Positions 12,089-23,035 of a stretch of DNA of 64,000 nt are shown here, in pieces. Within the stretch, counting starts at the first letter, position 1. Each line of letters opens with the position of its first letter. The notes beneath the pieces were generated by a model. The model ran no database searches. It saw nothing but the letters and a program-made list of their open reading frames with translations, and was not told where the DNA came from. Origin of the DNA: Parietaria judaica (taxonomy: Eukaryota; Streptophyta; Magnoliopsida; Rosales; Urticaceae); assembly GCA_954871525.1 (NCBI GenBank), contig OX940864.1, positions 22,066,001 through 22,130,000 of the forward strand, in the 5' to 3' direction. The position numbers and the translations under genes were made by a program.

Positions 12089-13442
12089 CTAGCACTTAAG
12101 TTTGTCTTCTTTCTTTGATGCTTTCTTTCTCTTCCTCTCGGATTGGGGATCTTTGACTTTCAGCTCGTCGCTAAAGGATCTCAACATCGCGGTAATGTAC
12201 TCATTTCTGTGCGCTGAAATCAAGGTTTGTGAATAAGGAATATTTTGAATATTAATTCATCTGCATATTTAAGATAGGTATCACGGCCTTGAAAACTCAC
12301 CAGTGAGTATAACGTCTTCCACGTTCACCGACTTTCGATTAGCGTGCTGTGCAAACAGCTCTAAGTCTCTCGCCAACTGGTCTACTTGGCGAAACAGACA
12401 TTCAACAAGCAAACAAAGAACAATGTATTAGTATGTAGAGTCTTCACTTGAACCCTAATGTTCTATAAAAAGATCAGAAAGAAAGAGAAAAACAAATTAA
12501 GATGATGTGAATGTGAAAACCTCAAATGATTCATGTTAAGCTAATATTTACAAATAATATTTCATTTAAGCAAGTTCATATGATGACTATTTAGCTCAAG
12601 TCAACTGTTTCACCAATGGTGTACGTGCAGCGATTCTCCCCCTCCGAGCCCGGATTTTAGATTTTTCACACTTTTTACCCTAGAAATTGCTAAATTTCCC
12701 CCACAAGGCGAATATGATATGAGGATGGTTTTTTGGCTTTGAGGCGAACGCCTCAATGCTCAAACGTGCACCTCGGATTCCACCCCCGAGATTTGTAACC
12801 TAATTCCGGCCACTGGTTTGACCTAGAGCTGCTAATTCAAACTATGCACTGTATGGAATTTGGTTTATCCGCCCTAATGTTTTTGGCCTTGAGGCGAACG
12901 CCTCAAGCAGAGGTGGGAAGGCTCAAACGTGCACCTCGGATTCCAGCCCCGATATTCGTAACCTAGTTCCGGCCATTCCGGCCACTGGTCTCTACGCAAC
13001 ACGTGTTTGACCTAGAGCAGCTAATACATTCATAAACACTGTATGAAATTGTCATCCTGAATTCAGACATCTTCCGATTGGTTCTAGGTTCGATCGAATT
13101 GCTTGTTTCCTAAGCTAACATACACGCTCCAAGCAACATCTAGCGCAAAATCCAAACATGGCGAAGATAAACAGAGAGCACAACCGAAAGAGGAAGAACG
13201 AGTATACATCGACACCTGTATATTTGAAAGCCAAATCGGAAATGCAGGCCACTACAGTTGCAGACACTTCCATATTGCTTCTCTTTGCTGTCCATCAGCC
13301 AAAAGACGCTAAAAAATTAGAACAATCTCCGGCAATGTAGAGGAGAGAGAGAGAGACCTTGGGCTTCGGCAATGGCGATGGTGGAGAGTCTGAATCGGTC
13401 TCGCAAGATCTGGCTGACGGAAACGTCTTCTTCGGTCTCCAT
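12089..13442 (-). CDS. MHF1: MHF1 / CENP-S histone-fold protein, four exons
   Basis: Minus-strand exons: 13442-13358 (ATG), 13287-13216, 12381-12301 and 12213-12089 (TAG). All introns are GT-AG and the summed 363 nt stays open, giving 120 residues. The protein begins METEEDVSVSQILRDRF. Its histone-fold core includes VVACISDLAFKYT, then DLELFAQHANRKSVNVEDV, then AHRNEY, and it ends in a lysine/arginine-rich tail (ERKRKKASKK). This matches the CENP-S/MHF1 family, which pairs with MHF2/CENP-X. The dimer supports the FANCM helicase in DNA repair and, in Arabidopsis, in limiting meiotic crossovers; it also acts at kinetochores. Exon joins fall at codon phases 1, 1 and 1. Intron 2 (834 nt) contains a tandem duplication. 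No open frame reveals this gene because every exon is short. It looks intact. Confidence 0.9.
12725..13050. repeat. Tandem duplication inside MHF1 intron 2
   Basis: A segment of about 150-165 bp occurs at about 12729-12876 and again at about 12881-13046. It begins with TTGAGGCGAACGCCTCAA (a near-perfect palindrome) and continues CTCAAACGTGCACCTCGGATTCCA. The second copy carries small insertions. Confidence 0.75.
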
Positions 13443-14422
13443 CGTCGTCCCAAACCAGAAGGTCGTCTTCTTCTTCGCAAAAGCTAGGGTTTATATATTT
13501 TCAATTTCGCACCATTACAAGATTTTCAAGGTGCAACGCTCTGCTTGGATTCGTTCGCGGGCTAAGTGGCCATGCGACATGTCGTTTTTCATACAATATC
13601 GTTCTACGAGAAATTGTCGTTCGAGAACTTATGTTTTTAACCCCCCAAATTAAAATTGTCATTGTAGAAATTGTCGTTTTAAATGAGTTATTTTAATAGG
13701 AGTTACTAACTACCTTCGTACGCTGCTTTAATCGAACCCTACATTCCCAAGAAGCTAGATTCTAAAATTGTACTTTTTCACTATTTACTTCTTGAAAGAA
13801 AAAAAAAATCCTACCAACATCAGTGAGATCGGCAATAATACGAAAATGAGAACGATATACACTAACCCTAAACCTTCTCACAATTGGCGGACTCCAAAAA
13901 ACCGTATCGTTGGACAGTAAAAATTGAAGAGAGAAGAAAACGTAGATCAATTGATGAGGATTCCTACTCTAGAGACGAGTCCACCACTAGAAATTCGATT
14001 CCATCTCAAGTCTTATATCTCATGGAAGGGACAATTCGATCTTCACGGCATTACACCCGTGGGAGAGATACATAGAGGAAGGGGTGAGACTTGTTGGGGG
14101 TAAAAAGTAAAAACCAATATGCAACAGTCACGGTGTCACATGTGGCAACGCCGAGTTTAGAGAATGCTTCCGGGGAGCAAAATAGATCGCACGCTTCCGT
14201 TAATATCGTTTGCAAAATGATAATCAGTCCAAAGGACGCGGTAAATGAAAGTAGAACAAAGTGTTTGTATGAATTTCTCTCTGCCTTCTATTTCCTTGCC
14301 TTCTTTATACAAGTTTGTTAAGAAAATAAGTATAATATTGGATTCTTTGGTACAACAATAGCTAAAAAAAGAGAGAATGTTTTTCTTGGGGATTGGTGAT
14401 AAATGATAATACTTTTCTAGTA
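13443..14422. other. Upstream region of MHF1, no other gene seen
   Basis: The first 60 bases upstream of the MHF1 start are the likely 5' UTR (AACCCTAG, common near plant start sites, at 13485-13493 on the minus strand). Short frames at 13372-13653, 13884-14075 and 14091-14321 show no family resemblance. Confidence 0.4.
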
Positions 14423-15033
14423 GTGAATATTAGGGGTGTAACCGGAGCGGATTTCCGGTTTTTTGAACTATCCGTATCCGGATCCGGTTTTCCGGATATC
14501 CAAAAATCACTATCCGTATCCGGATATCCGGATATTCGAAAATCCGGATACCTATTTTCAAAACCCGGTTTTATTATCCGAATCTGGTTTTGAAATCCGG
14601 ATACGGATACTATCCGGATTTTTATCCGGATGCGATTAAAAAAAAAAAAGAAGATAAAACTTATGTCTCAACCACCAAAAAAATCGTACATATCTTGCCA
14701 TTGTCTCAACTCTCAACCACCAAAAAACCGTACAAATCTAGTACATATTCTAGTACATATAAAAATAAAAGCGCATGTGTAAACCCTAAAAAAATAAATT
14801 AAAAATTTAATATAAACCAGGTTTAATACCGGATACCGGATATTCAGATTTTAGAATAACAAACCTATATCCGAATCCGATTTAAAATCCGGATCCGGAT
14901 ATCCGTATCCGATTTAAAATCCGGATCCGGATATCCGTATCCGGAATCTGGATTCGGATTTTAAAATCGGATACGGATGCGGATGCGGATTTTTATCCGG
15001 ATTCTGGGTTTTAGTTACAGCCATAGTGAATAT
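14423..15033. mobile_element. Ac/hAT-like MITE with 8-bp duplication
   Basis: The element is 14431-15025 (595 bp). It is flanked by identical GTGAATAT at 14423-14430 and 15026-15033. Its ends are imperfect inverted repeats: TAGGGGTGTAAC on the left, TATGGCTGTAAC when the right end is read on the minus strand. Both subterminal regions are packed with variants of ATCCGGATATCCG, like the subterminal motif clusters of Ac-type hAT elements. There is no transposase, so it is non-autonomous. Confidence 0.88.
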
Positions 15034-15118
15034 GCTTTTTTTTTACAATTGACTATTGTTATGGGCATTTTTCGGAGACTAAAAAAGTTAAGGCCCAAGA
15101 AAAAAAAATGCCCCAGAG

Positions 15119-17060
15119 GCCCAGTTATCAAACTGACACGTCCAGTGGATGCCAAACGACACCAGATTGATGCCCGTGGATGCCGTTAAGCTTTTAGGAC
15201 CGCCCGGAACGCATAGAGACGTTCAGTGACGCATTCGGACGCCCGAGGCAACCTATGGGCATCCAGGCTCTGAAAGAATTTAATTACACATAGGTCCCTG
15301 CGAGCTCCGTGGATGCCCGCGGATGCCAAACGACACCTGGTTTATGCTCGTGGATGCTGATGAAGTGTTTTCACACACCAACAGTCACGTGAGTTGTGAA
15401 TGAGATTTCGATTTGATGTTGCTGATTCTTTGTGGATCCTGACCTCTGCGTCGTCAATACTTTAGACGGTGACGAAATAAATATGAAATCAAAAGAATTA
15501 AAGAAGAGAACACCGAGGTTTTTTAGAGAGGTTCGTCCCAATGCGGTAGTTGACTACGTCCTCTGTACGTTTATTGCTTCGAAACGATGATCAACCGAAA
15601 CCACAAGCCAATTTCTGGTAGATCGAAAGTAAAAGATGAAAACACTCTGAAAAAATACAAATCTCACAGACTCTTTTCTCAGGATGAATGCTTGCGTGCG
15701 TATGATGGGGCTGTCTCCTTGCTTTTATAGGCTTCTGGTTTCTGCCCGTTGGAAGTGTACGTTGGTGATGGCTTCGAGTTTGGAGCTTGGCTTGCTGTCG
15801 AGCTGACACGTGGGCCACGTTCTGAGAGATTTGTGTAGTGGTGGACTTTGACTTGTCGTTGTGGGATTTGAATTTGGATCGTGGCGATTTTACTGGTCGG
15901 GCTTCAGAGGTTTGAATTGAGGTGGTTGACTTGGTCTGCTCGCTCGGATCCCTTTATGACAATCTCTGCCTGGGGCGAGCTTTGGGTTCTTCAAGCCTTT
16001 TGGCTTAATGGATTGGATTTTAACCAAGTGTTGACGAGCTGAGGTGGGATTTTTAGCTCTGCTCGGGATTTTTCTTTTGGGCATTTTCTGCTCGTGGTGA
16101 GCTTCCTGCCTTGTTTGTTTTTAGGTCTGTCTGGGCTTGAACATAGTCAAGTGTTCATTGGGCCTCTGGGCTTCGTATTTTATAAGCCCATTTTGCATAA
16201 ATATTTAATTATATTCATGACTTATGCTTTTAATTAATTTGAACCATTAATTTAATTAATGATCTTATAATTCCTATTAAGGAATGAATTTGCACATCAA
16301 CAGATGCCGTTAAGCTTTTGGGACCGTCCAGAATGCATCGAGACGATCGGGGACGCATTCGGACGCCCAAGACAACCTATGGGCATCCAGGCTCTAAAAG
16401 AGCTTAATTACACACAGGTCCCTGTAAGCTCCGTGGATGCCCGCGGATGCCAAACGACACCCGATTGATGCCCATGGATGCCGTTAAGCTTTAGGGACCG
16501 TACGAAACGTATAAAGACGATCAGAGCACATTCGGACACCCGAGACAACCTATAGGCATCCATGCTCTAAAAAAGCTTAATTACACATAGGTCCCTGTGA
16601 GCTCCGTGGATGCCTGCGGATGCCAAACGACACCCGGTTGATACCCGTGGATGCCGTTAAACTTTTCGGACTGCCCGGAACGCATAGAGACGATCGTGGA
16701 CACATTCAGATGCCCGAGGCAGCCTATTGACATCCATGCTCTAAAAGAGTTTTAATTACACATAGGTCTCTGTGAGCTCCGCGGATGCTAAACGACACCC
16801 GGTTGATGCCCGTGGATGCCGACAAGCTTTTGCGAAATGCATAGAGACGATCGGGACGCATTCGGACGCCCGGGACAGCCTATTGGCATCCAGGCTCTAA
16901 AAGAACATAATTACACATAGGTCCATGTGAGCTCCGCGGCTGCCCGCGGATGCCAAACAACACCCGGTTGATGCCCGTAAATGCTGTTAAGATTTTAGGG
17001 GCGCCCGGACCGGAACACATAGAGACGACCGGGAACGCATTCGGACGCCCGAGGCACCCC
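15119..17060. repeat. Tandem array of about 164-174 bp units
   Basis: About six head-to-tail copies. Anchor motif GATGCCGTTAAG or variants at 15180, 16304, 16478, 16651, 16815 and 16981, giving periods of 174 (after removing the solo LTR), 174, 173, 164 and 166 bp. Each unit also contains GCATTCGGACGCCCGAG, GGCATCCAGGCTCTAAAAGA, AATTACACATAGGTCCCTG and GATGCCAAACGACACC. The first period is split by the solo LTR. The unit length is in the range of plant satellites, but this array is short. Confidence 0.88.
15353..16307 (-). mobile_element. Solo copia-type LTR inserted in the tandem array
   Basis: The LTR is 15358-16302 (945 bp) with GATGC on both sides (15353-15357, 16303-16307). Read on the minus strand it starts TGTTGATGTG and ends CTTCATCA, and has a TATA box TATAAAAGC (plus positions 15721-15729). 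The segment near 15505-15565 (CCGAGG..GGTTCGTCC..CTACGTCC) resembles common copia LTRs. No internal region remains, so it arose by LTR-LTR recombination. Family placement is inference. Confidence 0.8.
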
Positions 17061-17147
17061 ATGAGTGTGAAAGGACACAAAATAATATATTAATTGCCCA
17101 AGGGCCAACAAAGTAATTTCTAATTGCCTCTAGGCCCTGGCCCCTCC

Positions 17148-17156
17148 TATAAATAG
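17148..17156 (+). promoter_or_regulatory. TATA box of the LTR remnant
   Basis: TATAAATAG followed by GAGCTTCATTTCATTCC. The equivalent in the second remnant is at 26360-26368 (TATAAATAG, then GAGGCTTC). Confidence 0.55.
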
Positions 17157-17312
17157 GAGCTTCATTTCATTCCAAGGGTATCTCCGATTCAAACTCTCTA
17201 TATAGAGATAAACACCGTTTTCTCTATTCTATATATATATTTCGGTATAAATATCCGACTAAGGTCGGAACTGAGGAGCTAGCTAGAGCGGAAGCGCCGG
17301 AGGAATCCCTGA

Positions 17313-17700
17313 GTCACCGGATGAATCACCGACTCCCCAGAGGAAGGTCTGAGTGCGTTCGACTCCTATCTTCGCCCTCGGCCCCCGGCCCACCGGAGGA
17401 ACCGCCGACTCTCAGAGAAAGGTCCGAGCGCCATCCAACTCTCCCCCCTCCCCCTCCGACTCACCGGAGGAATCGCCGACTCCCCAGAGGAAGGTCCGAG
17501 CGCCGTCCGACTCTCGTCTCTGCCATCGGCCCCCCGACTCACCGTAGGAATCGACGACTCCCTAAAGGAAGGTCCGAGCAACGTCCGACTCCCGTCTCGG
17601 CCATCGGCCCCTGGCTCACCGGAGGAATTGCCGACTCCCCAGAGGAAGGTCTAAGAACCGTCCGGCTCCCTTCTCGGCCATCGGCCCCTGGCTTGTCCAG
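17313..17700 (+). repeat. Minisatellite of about 75 bp, five copies
   Basis: Units contain CACCGGAGGAATCGCCGACT, then CCCAGAGGAAGGTC, then GAGCGCCGTCCGACTC. They repeat at about 17313, 17388, 17462, 17536 and 17612. The period is close to a multiple of three, which creates a spurious proline/arginine-rich frame. Confidence 0.82.
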
Positions 17701-18108
17701 GGAAGCCCAGGTACACACTCCCTAACTCCGACATTGAACTACGTGATGACCTGATCCTACTTGGCTACAAGCGGGTACGTACGCAACCTCGCTATATGTG
17801 ATGAGGTGCGACATCATATGCTATCACCCCCCGGATCTCCCAGTCATCGACTACTCCATCCCCGATCGCCGACCTATCTTGCGGAGGTTCTGGTTCTCTA
17901 CGGTCACCGACCTATATCCCAGGCCCCACAACTTTGTGGTAAAGGGATAGAGGACCCAGTTCTGGTCCGACGGTTAACGGAGGGTCCGATCCGCCAGACA
18001 CTACAAGATCAGTGAGTCAAGCATCTAGCCCAGAAAAAGTCAACAAACGGCGATCGGCCCGTCCCAATATCCATCTTTGGGCCGCTACATTGTTTGATCT
18101 ATTTTTCG

Positions 18109-18953
18109 GCATCAACACCTATCATTGATTCTTTTGAAAGACATATTTTACTATTTATAGGCATGTATTTGGGCCTCTTAGTGGGCTCTGATTATAAGAA
18201 TTCAAAAAACCGTAATTTGGTGGTCCCTTGGGCGTTGGTGCGACCTGGGTCGTATGGATTCATGTCGGCTTTCAGGGGGCACCTTCGTGCTGAGTGGGTC
18301 TTTGTTGTCGCGTTACGGGCTTCAGATGACTCGTCTGTGGTACCTTATCTTCGGCTTGGCCCTTGGCTGGTCGGGCTAGTCGTATACAATTCGTGTTCTA
18401 TTGGTCGATGATGCGGGCTCTTGACGCAGTCTGTCCCGTCTTGATTCGAGCTGGTTCGCCTTAGAGGCTCGGCTGTCCGAACACCGTCTTGCGCGTACAT
18501 GAAGTCGTTCTTTGTTGATCCTTGCGACGCATGCGTGGCTTTGACCATAATCCATGTGTTGACTTTCTAGTCCCTAAACCCAAATCGACCCCAACAAGAT
18601 TCATGAAAATGTGACTTAATTTCAACGCGACTCATGGATTTAATGGACTTACTAATGAAATGTTTTTTTGTACTTACAGTACGGACATTTTTTTCTTTTG
18701 GTTTCGGTATTTTTCCCTTGACTACCGTGAATTTGAAATACTTTATTTTTGCCGCGAGTTTCCTTAAATAATCCGGTAAAATTGCAGTCAGCTCTCCTTT
18801 ACAACCCCAACCAAAGACAGTCATTTATAAATAAATAAATAATAAAAAGTGGCCCCACCATAATCGAAGAAAATCTATCCATTCAGCAACCCCTCTCCTT
18901 GCCATCCAAATTCCAAGCACTCGATAAGCTCTCTGTCTCCGTCTCCGACTCCA
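18109..18953. other. Intergenic DNA and CHLM upstream region
   Basis: 18109-18560 is moderately GC-rich, with no recognisable exon; it may be more retroelement remnant. The last few hundred bases before 18954 form the CHLM promoter and 5' UTR. Confidence 0.45.
18826..18834 (+). promoter_or_regulatory. Probable TATA box of CHLM
   Basis: TATAAATAA lies 120 bp upstream of the start codon, on the edge of a TAAATAAATAAA run. Spacing suits a transcript start near 18860 and a 5' UTR of about 90 nt. Confidence 0.5.
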
Positions 18954-20305
18954 ATGGCGTTCTCAGCCTCCATCTCCACCTCCACCCTGCGCTTCCCCAC
19001 CCGCCAAGCCCACAAATTCCCCGCCAAGCCCCCCGCACTCGCCGCCCGCCCGCCCTCCGCGCTCGCTCGGGCGCTGCCGCTGGCCAGCGAGGTGGATGGC
19101 ACCACTATGGCCGTCATCGGCGGCGGGTCCATGGCGGCGGTGGCGGCAGTGCTCTCCCTGGCGGACCCGGAGCGGCGGCGGCAGATGCAGGCGGAGGAGG
19201 TAGGCGGGGACGACAAGGAGGTGGTGCGGGACTACTTCAACAACTCCGGGTTCCAGCGGTGGCGCAAGATCTATGGCGACACCGACGACGTCAACCGCGT
19301 CCAGAAGGACATCCGCCTCGGCCACTCCAAGACCGTCGAGAACGCCGTCAAGATGCTCACCGACGACGGCCCCCTCACTGGGCAAACCGTCTGCGACGCC
19401 GGCTGCGGCACCGGGCTCCTCTCCATCCCGCTCGCCAAGCTCGGCGCCGTCGTCTTCTCCAGCGACATCTCCGCCGCCATGGTCGCCGAGGCCCAGACCA
19501 AGGTCTTGCTCTTCCTACCAAACACCGATTAGTTTAACTGACATTTTATTAGTTTAGGACTAACAGTAATTATTCAGCTATATTAGTTGAGTATTTGAAC
19601 TTTTATAAATATTTCGATTTGTGTTTTCAAAATTGTAATAATTTAAAACAAGTGAATGAGTATCGCCATATAAATAATATAATTGAACAACTCTTATTTC
19701 AAATGAAATAATTAATCTTCTCAATACTGTAGAAGTTTATATCCTTAATTATAAGAGATTTTGCAGCAAAATTTTTCATAATAATTAGTATTATTGCCGC
19801 CACAAGAAAAAAAAAGAGAGTAGAATATGCTGTCGCGTTATTATATATTTAGATACTTATGTCGCGACTATCACTAATTAAAACATAAGGCTAATGTGCT
19901 AAGTATCTTGCACAGGCAAGAGAAGAGCTGGCGGGGACGGAGGCTGCAATGCCGACGTTCGAAGTGAAAGATCTGGAGGGCTTGGAGGGGAAGTACCACA
20001 CGGTGGTGTGCCTCGACGTGCTCATCCACTACCCGCAGAGCAAAGCTGACGCCATGATCGCCCACCTCGCTTCTCTGGCCGAGAAGCGGCTCATCCTGAG
20101 CTTCGCGCCCAAGACCTTCTACTATAACCTGCTAAAGAGGGTGGGAGAGCTCTTCCCCGGGCCTTCCAAGGCCACGCGCGCGTATCTCCACTCCGAGGCA
20201 GACGTCGAGAGGGCTCTACGCAAGGTCGGGTGGAAAATAAACAAGAAAGGCCTCACCACCACGCAGTTCTACTTCTCCAGCCTCATCGAGGCAGTGCCTT
20301 CTTGA
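18954..20305 (+). CDS. CHLM: Magnesium protoporphyrin IX O-methyltransferase, chloroplast
   Basis: Two exons, 18954-19502 and 19916-20305, joined by a phase-0 GT-AG intron of 413 nt, give 312 residues, the usual length for plant CHLM. The enzyme methylates Mg-protoporphyrin IX with S-adenosylmethionine (EC 2.1.1.11), the step after Mg-chelatase in chlorophyll synthesis, at plastid membranes. Residues 1-45 are rich in S, T, A, P and R, like a transit peptide. 52-69 is hydrophobic. The SAM-binding motif I, VCDAGCGTG, is at 146-154. Exon 2 carries LDVLIHYPQ and the conserved TTTQFYFS end. Exon 1 is very GC-rich against an AT-rich background, which causes several spurious overlapping frames; reading into the intron gives a false stop at 19532. 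The gene looks intact and functional. Confidence 0.96.
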
Positions 20306-20613
20306 TCGAATTCCATCTTCGGAGTGTCATTTGTAGCTTAGATTCGTCTCGACATTTTTGTAAAGCAAAAAGGATTATCAATGAGTTGTAAATTCTTTAA
20401 TCTGTCGGACTCGAGATCTCCGCTTCTTTGTTGTTCTCGTTCCCAATCAAATTGGATTCGATTCTTGCTGCGTTATGCGTTGGCGTCCTTAGCGGGGTGA
20501 CGGGTAGATCATAAATGTGTTAAAACTAGCTTGGGTGTGGTGAAGACGGTGTTGTTGAACCAGAAGAGAGTTTAGTTTAGTTCCTGTAATCTCTCTATCC
20601 AGAATGTTAAACT
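20306..20613 (+). other. CHLM 3' region
   Basis: Likely 3' UTR in the first 100-150 bases (T-rich, ending near TTGTAAATTCTTTAATCTG). There is no perfect AATAAA. No other feature seen before the SINE. Confidence 0.45.
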
Positions 20614-20816
20614 AGCATGTTTGGCCTAGTGGTAACTCCACTACACCTCTATTCAAGAGGTCACGGGTTCGAAACCCCATGAGACTCAATTGAGTGCCTC
20701 ATTTACATATTTGTAAACTTGGCCAATAATGTCACCTGTTCTTACACATAATATATCTAGTAATGCGAGAGTGCATTGTAACCTTGGCCGATAGCGCCAC
20801 CCCCTTTCAAAAAAAA
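20614..20816 (+). mobile_element. tRNA-derived SINE
   Basis: An RNA polymerase III A box TGGCCTAGTGG (20622-20632) and B box GGTTCGAAACC (20666-20676) have tRNA-like spacing. They are followed by a non-tRNA body and a pyrimidine stretch plus A-run at 20801-20817. The head does not fold as a full tRNA (no matching acceptor stem), so this is a SINE rather than a tRNA gene. I did not find a clear target duplication. Confidence 0.75.
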
Positions 20817-21137
20817 TGTGAAGTTTTTCAAGTCATATATCTACTGTATTTGGTATAAGAAAATGAAAACGACAAGGTAAAAAACGACATAAAAACAAAC
20901 AGAGAATACAAACGACAAGTGCGTCAAACGGCGGTGATCTTTGGATCAGGATGAATTATTCTCTGAAATCAAATAAGATAAAAAAAACAACTAAAAACTT
21001 TATATTTAATAAAGAATTTATAATTAGTAAGGAGTAATTGAAAGTAGTTGATGATCGAAAATCCGGAATAAGTTCAGCTAAGTTTTTGTTTATCAAATTC
21101 AATGTTGTAGAGCATGTACCTACGTCTTTTTCCATAA
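20817..21137. other. AT-rich intergenic DNA
   Basis: No gene, repeat or RNA feature that I can support. Confidence 0.4.
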
Positions 21138-21868
21138 ACTAGTGGACGGCACCGTGCTTCGCACGGTGGCGAAAAATAATATTAAAAATTAGATAAAATA
21201 TGTGTTCTTTGATTAAAATATCAGAGAATTAATTTTTACTAATTAAAATAAATACCAAGAAATTCTATTTCCTTCCTCGTATAAAAATATAAGAAATTCT
21301 TTATTATCCGAGGCATATTACATTTTTATCTTTAAAGAATTAAAAATTATCCTAGGCATATTACTCATCACCGAAAAAGATATTTTCTCATAACACAATT
21401 GAACATACAAACACCGCGACGATGAATGTTCGTGAAATAGATACAAACAAAAACTCACACTGGCACAAAATAATTTCTAAGAAAATAGAAACCGAGAATG
21501 AAGTTCTCTGGTCAAGCCAATGAAGCAATCTCAAAGCCATAATTTCTAAGAAAATAGAAACCGAGAATGAATTTCTCTGGTCAAGTCAATGAAGCAATCT
21601 CGGTCGCTTAGATGTGAGTACTTCATCTTGTCATTCTCATCGATTTATGCTTTTGTTTATGTTATTATTGGTTTTATTATTGAATTTGAGTAAAGCATTT
21701 AAAAAAAACAATAAATAAGGACAATAGTTAAAAAAAAGGTAATATGCTACTACGTGACTATAAACTGTAACACAAAAACTAATTAACGAAATATTATTTC
21801 TATTTATTTAAAAATAAATTAAAATATATTTAACATACACTCAAGTCTCATTTATAATATTAAGATCT

Positions 21869-22703
21869 CCTTCATACAGTGGCGGATCCAGAAATTGACA
21901 TCAGGAGGGACTACAAGTTTTTTTTGCTAAAAAATGAACTTGGACTAAAGATAAAAAAAAAAACCCAATTTTTTCTACTATATCGGGTCGGAGCCAAAAT
22001 CGAGTTAGATTCTTGAGAAGTTTTTCAAGTCAAAGTACAAATAAAAATGTTTATTCATGAAAATTAAAAGAAGAAACCAAACTTCTTAACATATGTGAAG
22101 TTATAAAAATACTTTGCCCATTTTCTTTCTTTCAAAAAAAAAATACTTTGCCCATTAAAAAAAAATACTATATATAAAACCTAACTTATAACATATAATA
22201 TAATTAAAAATAATCTCCAACACCTAAATTTAATCCAATCTAACACCTAAATGGATAGATAAATCAACCCAGTACCGAATTCAACAAATACCAATACCTA
22301 AATTCATAAATTATCCAATCAGAAGCTAGGGACAGGGCTTTGAAAGCTGAGGTGGAGCATCTTTCAAAAAACAAAAACAAAAAGGCTGAGGTGGAGCAAA
22401 CTGGGTATTGACTACCAATGGACGGACTTGGGGACCATTGGGTCTAATGAAGGAGAGAGAGAAAATCAGATTGATTTATGGGTTGGTTCACATGTAGGGC
22501 CCACTTAGTGAATGTGAAAAGACAACGTGATAGATGGAGGTCTAGTGGGCTAATTGTTTGGTTTTAGGCTGATAAGGGGGCTAACAGTAACATTTTGGGT
22601 GGGGCTAAAATAAAAATGGGTTGTTCTCTAATGGACTTTTCAGTTGGGCTGAGGGGGCTATAGTCCATGTTGGGCTTCTCTTAAATCCGCCCCTGCCTTC
22701 ATA
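21869..22703. mobile_element. hAT-type MITE nested in the Helitron
   Basis: The element is 21877-22695 (819 bp). It is flanked by CCTTCATA at 21869-21876 and 22696-22703. Inverted ends: CAGTGGCGGATCCAG on the left and CAGGGGCGGATTTAAG when the right end is read on the minus strand. No transposase. Confidence 0.88.
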
Positions 22704-23035
22704 TCACCCTAACTCGCGTTGTTTTGCCAAAAATCTTTTAAATTATTTTTCATCTTTTTTTTTTTTTAAATCTATGATTAAATATATATTAAAAATTTAA
22801 ATTATTAATAATGAATAATTGACATGTTATCTTAAAAATAAATATATATGCAACAGTTGAACTCATTGAGGAATTTGTCCGAATATTAATAACTAAATTT
22901 TTGAACGACCCTAAAGAAATTTCATGAGAGAATTTAAGAAAAAAATTCATGGAAAAACAAAAGGAAGAAGATAACCACGTAACTAATAAAAACAACGAAA
23001 CCGGTATTCAACCAAAAAAAATTATTTGCAAACCT

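Larger units (their letters stand above)
17061..18108 (+). mobile_element. Tat-like gypsy LTR remnant
   Basis: A TATA box TATAAATAG at 17148-17156 is followed by CTCTCTATATAGAG and a GC-rich leader. At 17733-17815 lies a segment (CTACGTGATGACCTGATC, then GGTACGTACGCAACC, then GATGAGGTGCGACATCA) that recurs, diverged, at 26938-27016. Such GTACGTA-G-CA strings near the end of LTRs are typical of Tat/Ogre-type elements. I could not fix the ends or find a target duplication. The frame at 17321-17725 is a minisatellite, not a gene. Confidence 0.55.

Noticed and set aside
17321..17725. 134-residue proline/arginine-rich open frame
   Set aside because: It is produced by a 75-bp minisatellite and has no other coding support.
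18899..19557. Several long overlapping frames on both strands
   Set aside because: They are shadows of the GC-rich CHLM exon 1; only the 18954 frame has the methyltransferase motifs and joins exon 2.
20622..20676. Functional tRNA gene
   Set aside because: A and B boxes are present, but there is no acceptor stem or full cloverleaf; a SINE explains it better.
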